Source: an uncultured Clostridia bacterium (GTDB taxonomy: Bacteria; Bacillota; Clostridia; Christensenellales; UBA1242). Taken from it: a stretch of 11,664 nucleotides of DNA. Shown here piece after piece: positions 6,435 through 11,664 of the stretch. The DNA lies in the NCBI GenBank assembly GCA_944372745.1, contig CALWAB010000128.1, positions 1 to 11,664 of the forward strand, given 5' to 3'. The first letter of the stretch is position 1. Every line of letters starts with the position of its first letter. A program made the position numbers and the translations under genes. Below the pieces are notes generated by a model, which had not been told where the DNA came from, did not search any database, and worked only from the letters and a program-made list of their open reading frames with translations.

Positions 6435-7619
6435 TTATTTTTTAGTTTTAGATTTTTTACTAGACAAACCACCTAATAATTCTGCTCCTTCTCCTAATAA
6501 ACATATTGCTACTAAAGCTCCAAGTGCTAATGCAATGTCTTTTCTCTCTTTTTTGTTTATAGTTTTCACAAAATTAAATTGGTCAATCCATTCATTGCTT
6601 ACATTTAAAACATAAGCATAGGGTAATACTTTATAAAATAGTTCTGGGTTTTCTTCTACCATTTTTTCCATTTTTTCTTTTTCTGCTAGTTCTATGTATC
6701 TTTTTAGCCCTAATAATCTTCCAAGTACTTTTCTTCCTTCTTCGGTGCGATATTCAATAAAAGGGCAAAGTATATATGTTAATAAACACAAAATTGTTGT
6801 TATTGCAATAAGCAGTGTGATATATAAGTCATTAATGGAAAACAATATGTTTAAAATTGCAAATATTATAAATAAGATTATACCTATAATATACAATATA
6901 ATTCCTTTTAATCTTTTTTGAACATATATTTTACTTTCCACACTTGAAAATATTGTACCAATTATAAATATTACAACACCACAAAAAATTGAGAAACCAC
7001 CACCATTACCAAAAAAATAAGATAAAAATATTAAGACGGCAGTAATTCCAAGTGTAAGCCACATAGAAGCACTTGACATTTTTGAGTTAAAATATTTTTG
7101 ATTATTTTCCGTTTTTATTTGATTTTTAATCATTGCCGAACTTGGATGCACTAAATTAGGTAAATCTTTTAAATTGATTTCATCATTTTTTGCAAATATT
7201 GCATTAAATAATGTTTTTTCATAAGATTTCATATTCTCATCGGCGTCTTTTAATTTTTTTAATAGAACGACATCATCTTTTTTGTCAACATAAAGGTATT
7301 TTTTGTTTGCAAAATATATCAAAAGAGCACTTATATCTTTATCATCTATGGTTTTATCAATGACATAACCAGCGTCAGCTGGTGTCATTCCATCTGGTGC
7401 AGAAAATTCGACTACTTCAACAATGCTTTTGCGTCTATTTAAAATTACGAATACTATAAGACCTATTAAATATAGTCCCAAAATAATTGAGAAAACTATG
7501 AACATAATTTTTACTGTACTAACACCTGTCCACCTTTCAAAAGGTACAACATTCAGTCCTATAAAAATAAGTATACCTAAAAATATAATAACAGCTATAA
7601 AATATGATAATTTTTTCAT
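6435..7619 (-). CDS. DUF2207-family membrane protein, short form without ectodomain
   Basis: An integral membrane protein of 394 aa with unknown function. EFSAPDGMTPADAGYVID (71-88), DKDISALLIYFANKKYLYV (93-111) and YEKTLFNAIF (133-142) match the conserved cytoplasmic part of DUF2207. So does the C-terminal block EEGRKVLGRLLGLKRYIELAEK (293-314) with ENPELFYKVLPYAYVL (323-338) and EWIDQF. Helices are predicted at about 6-24, 38-60, 187-204, 209-226, 238-261 and 265-286, with a further hydrophobic segment at 362-384 and a Lys-rich end. Family members are usually well over 500 residues with a signal peptide and an extracellular beta domain first. Here the domain is replaced by a bare first helix and about 12 outside residues. 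On the minus strand, GGAG (7631-7634) is 11 bases from the ATG, which is long, but a TAA 9 bases upstream rules out an earlier in-frame start. Confidence 0.85.
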   Translation of the reverse strand: MKKLSYFIAVIIFLGILIFIGLNVVPFERWTGVSTVKIMFIVFSIILGLYLIGLIVFVILNRRKSIVEVVEFSAPDGMTPADAGYVIDKTIDDKDISALLIYFANKKYLYVDKKDDVVLLKKLKDADENMKSYEKTLFNAIFAKNDEINLKDLPNLVHPSSAMIKNQIKTENNQKYFNSKMSSASMWLTLGITAVLIFLSYFFGNGGGFSIFCGVVIFIIGTIFSSVESKIYVQKRLKGIILYIIGIILFIIFAILNILFSINDLYITLLIAITTILCLLTYILCPFIEYRTEEGRKVLGRLLGLKRYIELAEKEKMEKMVEENPELFYKVLPYAYVLNVSNEWIDQFNFVKTINKKERKDIALALGALVAICLLGEGAELLGGLSSKKSKTKK

Positions 7620-7681
7620 ATAATCTTAATCTCCAATAGTGCTTATTAAATTAAATATAAAGCACACTACAATATATTTAT

Positions 7682-7710
7682 ATATTAGCATAAAATAATA
7701 TTCTTGTAAA
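7682..7710 (-). promoter_or_regulatory. Promoter of the DUF2207 gene
   Basis: On the minus strand, TTTACA (7710-7705) and TAATAT (7687-7682) are separated by 17 bases. TGC directly precedes the -10 hexamer (extended -10). The transcript would start near 7675, leaving a leader of about 55 bases. Confidence 0.65.
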
Positions 7711-7783
7711 GTTTATTATATAGTAAAATAAATTTTAAAACATATAGTTATATTTTTTTTTGAGCTAAATTCCTTTATGCAAT

Positions 7784-7841
7784 TTAACTTGCAATAAAAT
7801 AATTAGTTAACTTGCAATAAAATAATTAGTTAACTTGCAAT
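7784..7841. repeat. 23-bp tandem repeat, 2.5 copies, in the divergent promoter region
   Basis: Two identical 23-bp units (7784-7806 and 7807-7829) are followed by the first 12 bases of a third, TTAACTTGCAAT (7830-7841). Each unit starts TTAACTTGCAAT and ends TAATTAG; junctions create AGTTAACT palindromes. The array lies between the DUF2207 promoter and the aminopeptidase start, and the last TTGCAA may be the -35 of the aminopeptidase promoter. It could be a set of operator sites spaced about two helix turns apart, or simple repeat slippage. Confidence 0.85.
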
Positions 7842-7863
7842 TTTTGTTATTAAATTAGATATT
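7835..7863 (+). promoter_or_regulatory. Candidate promoter of the M29 aminopeptidase gene
   Basis: TTGCAA (7835-7840) and GATATT (7858-7863) are 17 bases apart. The -35 is part of the last, partial 23-bp repeat, so a protein binding the repeats would overlap RNA polymerase. AGGAG (7881-7885) is 6 bases before the ATG at 7892. Confidence 0.4.
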
Positions 7864-7891
7864 TGGGGCAAACTAAATCTAGGAGTATAAT

Positions 7892-9004
7892 ATGGTATCT
7901 GAAAAAGAAAAAAAATATGCCCACAATTTAATAAATAATTCTTTAAAAATGAAAGAAGGCGAAAAAATATGGATAGATGCAGTGGATGTACCTGAAGATT
8001 TTGTATGCGAAATAATAAGACAAGTTCATAAGGTAGGCGGACTACCTTTTGTGAATAACTCGACTCAAAGAATCAATAGACAGGTGATGGAGTGTTATGA
8101 TAATGTGAACTTTTTAAATTTGAAAAAAGATTTAGATTTGGAGAAAATGCGAAATATGGATTGCTATTTAAGTATATCTTCTCCACTAAATACGCAAAGC
8201 TTGCGTTCTCTTGACCCCCAAAAATTGGAAAATTATAATAAAATTTATGCGCAGGAAGTGCATTTTAAACAAAGGGTAAATCATACTCGTTGGACTATTT
8301 GTAATTATCCAAGTATGAGTCTAGCATCGCGGGCGAAAATGAGTTATGATGAGTATGCAGATTATCTATTGGATGTTTGCTGTCTTGATTATATTAAAAT
8401 GGGCGAATGTTTAAAACCATTAAAGGCTCTAATGGAGCGAACAGACAAAGTTAAAATATTAGGTAAAGGGACAGACCTTACATTTAATATTAAAGGTATG
8501 CCGGCTATAATCTGTGCTGGTTCAAGTAATATTCCAGATGGTGAAGTGTATACAGCTCCTATAATAAATAGTGTGAATGGGGTTATTTCCTACAATGCTC
8601 CTTCAGTCTATGAAGGTAAAGAATTTAATGACATTAAACTTGAATTTCAAAATGGTAAAATAGTCAAATATTCAAGCAATGATATAGAGAGTATGGAGCA
8701 CATATTTAATATGGATGAAGGCGCACGCTATGTTGGAGAATTTGCAATAGGTGTAAATCCCAAAATTCATGAACCAGTAGGGGACATACTTTTTGACGAA
8801 AAAATAGCAGGGTCAATACATTTTACACCCGGAAATGCTTATGATGATGCAGATAATGGCAATAGGAGTGCAGTGCATTGGGATTTGGTTCTTATACAAA
8901 CAACCAATTACGGTGGGGGTGAAATTTGGTTTGATGATGTACTTATTAGAAAAAATGGAAAGTTTACAATAGAAGAATTAAAGCCTATTGATAAATTAAA
9001 ATAA
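7892..9004 (+). CDS. Aminopeptidase, peptidase family M29
   Basis: A cytoplasmic metallo-aminopeptidase that removes N-terminal residues from peptides, related to AmpS/PepS and Thermus aminopeptidase T. It uses two metal ions. The conserved metal-binding blocks are present: NIPDGEVYTAP (213-223, E218), ARYVGEFAIGVNP (278-290, E283), GSIHFTPGNAY (307-317, H310 and Y317) and the SAVHWDLV block (326-333, H329 and D331). At 370 residues it is about 40 shorter than AmpS-type enzymes of about 410. The shortening is spread over the N-terminal part and a gap between the H310 and H329 blocks. Because every metal-ligand block is intact, I read it as a short active form rather than a broken gene. It is a single gene under the repeat-containing control region shared with DUF2207. 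No transporter or peptide-uptake gene is adjacent. The start is fixed by AGGAG. Confidence 0.9.
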   Translation: MVSEKEKKYAHNLINNSLKMKEGEKIWIDAVDVPEDFVCEIIRQVHKVGGLPFVNNSTQRINRQVMECYDNVNFLNLKKDLDLEKMRNMDCYLSISSPLNTQSLRSLDPQKLENYNKIYAQEVHFKQRVNHTRWTICNYPSMSLASRAKMSYDEYADYLLDVCCLDYIKMGECLKPLKALMERTDKVKILGKGTDLTFNIKGMPAIICAGSSNIPDGEVYTAPIINSVNGVISYNAPSVYEGKEFNDIKLEFQNGKIVKYSSNDIESMEHIFNMDEGARYVGEFAIGVNPKIHEPVGDILFDEKIAGSIHFTPGNAYDDADNGNRSAVHWDLVLIQTTNYGGGEIWFDDVLIRKNGKFTIEELKPIDKLK

Positions 9005-9031
9005 AAATTTTCAAAAATCATATAAAATGCT

Positions 9032-9076
9032 TTGATTAAATAATTTAATTATTATATAATATTTATGTTAAAGGAG
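9032..9076 (+). promoter_or_regulatory. Promoter and ribosome site of gap
   Basis: TTGATT (9032-9037), a 17-base spacer and a perfect TATAAT (9055-9060). The expected transcript start near 9067 is just ahead of AAGGAG (9071-9076), 6 bases before the ATG at 9083. An in-frame ATG at 9065 lies upstream of the expected transcript start and ahead of the SD, so it is rejected as the start. Confidence 0.75.
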
Positions 9077-9082
9077 ATGAGA

Positions 9083-10087
9083 ATGAACAAAATAAAAATT
9101 GGTATTAATGGTTTTGGAAGAATAGGCCGTTTAATTTTGCGTGCAGCTGTGCAAAATTTTGATGATATTGAAATTGTGGCAATCAATGACCCATTTATTG
9201 ATGCTAAATATGCAGAGTATTTGTTTAAATACGATACAGTCCACGGTACATTTAAAGGGGAACTCAAGAGTGATGAAGAAGCATTATATGTCAATGGGCA
9301 TAAAATTATTTTTACAAGCGAACTAGACCCAGAGAATCTTGATTGGGCTAAATACGATGTAAAATATGTTTGCGAAGCTTCTGGTAAATTTACAAGCAAT
9401 GAAAAGGCTAGCAAGCACTTGAAAGCAGGGGCTAAACGCGTCGTAGTTACAGCACCTGGTAAAGAAATGCCAATGTTTGTTGTAGGCGTCAATGATGATA
9501 CTTATGATGGTCAAAGTGTGGTATCCAATGCTAGTTGTACTACAAACTGTCTAGCACCACTTGCAAAAATTGTGGATGACAATTTTGGCATTGACGAAGG
9601 CTTGATGACGACTATTCACTCAATCACTGCAACTCAATTGACTGTGGATGGACCATCCAAAAAAGATTGGAGAGGCGGTAGAGCAGCAGGAGCAAATATT
9701 ATACCATCTTCAACTGGAGCGGCAAAGGCTGTAGGTGTGGTAATACCACATTTAAATGGTAAACTCACAGGAATGAGTTTTAGAGTGCCAACAATAGATG
9801 TATCTGTTGTCGATTTAACTGTCAAGACAAAGAAAGCAACTTCTTTAGAAGAAATAAATAAAGCTGTTAAGAAAGCAAGTGAAACAAATATGAAAGGGAT
9901 AGTATCTTATGTAGAAGAACCAGTCGTTTCTAGCGATTTCTATACAGACCCACACACTTGTATTTATGATGCTCTAGCAGGCATTGAAATGAGTGATAAA
10001 TTCTTTAAGCTTGTCGCTTGGTATGATAATGAGTGGGGATACTCAAATAAAACTCTTGATTTAATTAAAGTTATGGATAAAAAATAA
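9083..10087 (+). CDS. gap: Glyceraldehyde-3-phosphate dehydrogenase, E. coli/eukaryote-like type
   Basis: Oxidises and phosphorylates glyceraldehyde-3-phosphate to 1,3-bisphosphoglycerate with NAD+, a cytoplasmic glycolytic tetramer. The 334 residues are full length. INGFGRIGR (8-16) is the dinucleotide loop, and INDPF (34-38) carries D36, the position that favours NAD over NADP. SNASCTTN (148-155) holds the catalytic C152, and H179 is the activating histidine. SSTGAAKA and WYDNEWGYSN are intact. The S-loop reads TVDGPSKKDWRGGR (187-200), as in E. coli GapA and animal/fungal enzymes, not the LDLPHKDLRRAR form of Bacillus GapA. INDPFID and VVSSDF also resemble the eukaryotic form. The gene stands alone, with its own promoter and terminator, rather than in the common gap-pgk-tpi order. 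Start 9083 is preferred to the in-frame ATG at 9065. Confidence 0.97.
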   Translation: MNKIKIGINGFGRIGRLILRAAVQNFDDIEIVAINDPFIDAKYAEYLFKYDTVHGTFKGELKSDEEALYVNGHKIIFTSELDPENLDWAKYDVKYVCEASGKFTSNEKASKHLKAGAKRVVVTAPGKEMPMFVVGVNDDTYDGQSVVSNASCTTNCLAPLAKIVDDNFGIDEGLMTTIHSITATQLTVDGPSKKDWRGGRAAGANIIPSSTGAAKAVGVVIPHLNGKLTGMSFRVPTIDVSVVDLTVKTKKATSLEEINKAVKKASETNMKGIVSYVEEPVVSSDFYTDPHTCIYDALAGIEMSDKFFKLVAWYDNEWGYSNKTLDLIKVMDKK

Positions 10088-10113
10088 TTATTTTATTTTG
10101 CAGAGAAATATAC

Positions 10114-10150
10114 AAAAAACGAACCTACATAAGTTAGTGTTCGTTTTTTT
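10114..10150 (+). terminator. Intrinsic terminator of gap
   Basis: AAAAAACGAAC (10114-10124) pairs with GTTCGTTTTTT (10139-10149), with extra CTA/TAG pairing inside, followed by a run of T to 10150. The A-rich left flank may let it work in both directions. Confidence 0.85.
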
Positions 10151-10287
10151 ATTGTGACCTTTTAAATTTTCGTATATAAATAATGCAGTAAATTTGTATA
10201 ATATATGAAACAAATAATAAAAGTCAAAAAATATTTTAAGATAATATTCAAAAAATAATATGTAAATACATTGAAGCTATAAATTAG

Positions 10288-10316
10288 TTGACTTTTTTTA
10301 TCAAATTATATACAAT
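10288..10316 (+). promoter_or_regulatory. Promoter of the leucine-rich-repeat gene
   Basis: TTGACT (10288-10293) and TACAAT (10311-10316) with a 17-base spacer. The transcript would begin near 10323 with a leader of about 110 bases. The remaining gene-free sequence between 10151 and 10287 is AT-rich; a lone TATAAT at 10197-10202 has no matching -35. Confidence 0.7.
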
Positions 10317-10422
10317 TAAACTGAGTATTTTTAATTAAAAACTATTTTGTGAAATGCGTTGAAAATTGTGAGAAAATCCAAAAAATAGGTTTATTTTGAT
10401 GTACTTTGCGACAAAATAATCT

Positions 10423-10436
10423 GGGAGGGGCGTTTG
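10423..10436 (+). promoter_or_regulatory. Ribosome site that selects a TTG start
   Basis: GGGAGGGG (10423-10430) is the only strong Shine-Dalgarno here. GGAGG lies 5 bases before TTG (10434-10436) but about 20 bases before the first in-frame ATG (10449), so TTG is the better start. Confidence 0.6.
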
Positions 10437-11664
10437 TATAACTTAAGAATGTATGGTCGTCAATTAATTATAGCAATGACAATAGGCGTATTTATGATAG
10501 TGGGACTAGCATTTCTTGGCGTCAATGATAAAACTATGCAAAATGTAGAAGCACAGGTTATGAATGTCCCAAGAGAGCCTATAGAGGAGAGAGAGATTTC
10601 TCCTGTGGAAATGGACCCTATTTTGTATATTTATTTAATGTATGTGCGAGATGGAGTTTATCCCGATGTAGATACAGATGATTATGTAAAATTAAAAACA
10701 ACAGATTTTGTTGATCTTGAAGAACTTGATTTAAGTGATGTCAGGGATGAAGATTTGAGAATGAGCAGTGTAGAAGGCTTGGGGTTATTTGACCTTAGCA
10801 ACTTACGAAGACTGGATATTTCTGACAATAACTTGACTTCTATTTCGGCTTCCACATTTAATGGAATAACACAACTAGATTATTTAGATGTGCGTGGGAA
10901 CAATCTTGAATTGCTTGAAATAGGCACTTTAGATTATATTGGTCAATTGCAGGCTAGTCAAAATAAATTACAAACAGTAGATTTGACAAATCTAAGTGCT
11001 GGAGGTACTGTAGATTTAAGTTATAATGAAATAGATGACATAAATTCGCTAAATTTAGCTTATGATGGACAAGGTGCGTCTATAGATTTAAATGGTAATA
11101 GAATACAAAATTTTGATGCAAATAATTTCATCAATTACAATTTAATGATTGGATTTCAAAGAGAAAGCACAGATAGTGCATACAATGAAAAAACGATTAT
11201 TAAAACATTTAAATATGGCGAACAGAATTTTTATCTTGAGTGTGTAAATACGGCTACAAATGTAGTTACAAATATTTATGATGAAAGCACTTTAGCACCC
11301 GCTACATACAATATATACATTAGAACGAGTGAAGGGTATTTAGATTATGTTCCAATCACAATAAGAATTTTTAAATTAGCACCAACGGTTAGTATAGTAG
11401 ATGAAGAAGGTAATGCCTTAAACATAGGAGATACAATCAAAGGTACAGCAAAAATCTATTTAAATAGCAATGACGAAAATTATCAAGTAGAATATTCTAT
11501 CAATGGTGGTGCTTATGTTAAGGCAAATTATTTAGAAATAAACACAAGTGGAACTTATACATTTTCAGTCCGTGCTGTTAGTGATATCGGTGACCAATCA
11601 CAAACTTATGCTTTTACAATAAATGTAGTCAATAATGATGGCAATCTTTTACAAATTTTATCAA
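10434..11664 (+). CDS. Secreted or anchored leucine-rich-repeat protein, 3' end beyond the window
   Basis: The reading frame is open to the window edge, giving the first 410 residues. The N-terminus has basic residues (R5, R9) and a hydrophobic core LIIAMTIGVFMIVGLAFLGV (11-30), a signal peptide or signal anchor; VEA/QV near residue 40 is a possible cleavage site. A leucine-rich-repeat region spans about 92-240, with units such as LEELDLSDV, LRRLDISDNNLTSI, LDYLDVRGNNLELL, TVDLSYNEIDDI and SIDLNGNRIQNF. From about 318 to 400 is a beta-rich, Ig-like segment (APTVSIVDEEG, YQVEYSINGGAYVKA, SGTYTFSVRAVSDIGD), as in bacterial surface adhesins. A role at the cell surface, binding proteins or glycans, is likely by family, but the ligand is unknown. 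Whether the missing C-terminus has a cell-wall anchor or membrane helix cannot be seen. Confidence 0.8.
   Translation, partial: MYNLRMYGRQLIIAMTIGVFMIVGLAFLGVNDKTMQNVEAQVMNVPREPIEEREISPVEMDPILYIYLMYVRDGVYPDVDTDDYVKLKTTDFVDLEELDLSDVRDEDLRMSSVEGLGLFDLSNLRRLDISDNNLTSISASTFNGITQLDYLDVRGNNLELLEIGTLDYIGQLQASQNKLQTVDLTNLSAGGTVDLSYNEIDDINSLNLAYDGQGASIDLNGNRIQNFDANNFINYNLMIGFQRESTDSAYNEKTIIKTFKYGEQNFYLECVNTATNVVTNIYDESTLAPATYNIYIRTSEGYLDYVPITIRIFKLAPTVSIVDEEGNALNIGDTIKGTAKIYLNSNDENYQVEYSINGGAYVKANYLEINTSGTYTFSVRAVSDIGDQSQTYAFTINVVNNDGNLLQILS

Noticed and set aside
7784..7841. Possible CRISPR array
   Set aside because: The units are directly tandem with no spacers between copies, only 2.5 copies exist, and no cas gene is present.
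9052..9825. Several open frames within gap on either strand
   Set aside because: The gap frame is a full-length, highly conserved enzyme; the other frames are by-products of it.

Overview
The window is about 11.7 kb of very AT-rich DNA (roughly 30% G+C by eye). Genes have purine-rich Shine-Dalgarno sites, sigma-A-type promoters with 17-bp spacers, and U-tailed hairpin terminators. TGG encodes Trp and TGA is a stop (the HAD gene ends in TGA), so the mycoplasma code is excluded. This fits a low-GC Bacillota, plausibly an uncultured gut Clostridia or related lineage. No 16S rRNA or other marker is present, so the taxonomy is inference.

Layout, left to right. (1) 1-140: a purine-rich diverged duplication and a strong, probably bidirectional terminator closing a transcript that starts outside the window. 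(2) 464-1348: a flavodoxin-like/two [4Fe-4S] ferredoxin fusion (EFR1 type). (3) 1523-2455: class II fructose-bisphosphate aldolase with its own promoter and terminator. (4) 2603-3682: MnmA, the tRNA U34 2-thiolase. (5) 3868-5403: a GtrB/dolichol-phosphate-mannose-synthase-like membrane protein that has lost its catalytic acidic motifs and carries a long lysine-rich, histone-H1-like tail. It is followed, across a hairpin, by a HAD phosphatase (5466-6089) with no promoter of its own. (6) About 6103-6427: a gene-free, unusually GC-rich, highly foldable stretch ending in a perfect terminator; I interpret it as an unassigned structured non-coding RNA. (7) 6435-7619, minus strand: a DUF2207-family membrane protein without the usual N-terminal ectodomain. 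(8) 7620-7891: a divergent regulatory region with a 23-bp tandem repeat. (9) 7892-9004: an M29 aminopeptidase. (10) 9083-10087: GAPDH of the E. coli/eukaryote-like sequence type. (11) 10434 to the window end: a secreted or anchored leucine-rich-repeat protein, probably starting at TTG and cut by the window edge.

The genes are mostly single transcription units rather than one pathway operon. Aldolase and GAPDH are both glycolytic but lie 7 kb apart under separate promoters. The only likely cotranscribed pair is the pseudo-glycosyltransferase and the HAD phosphatase. The two items most worth pursuing are the structured RNA at 6103-6427 and the degenerate GT2 protein with the H1-like tail. No mobile element, CRISPR array, tRNA or rRNA was found.
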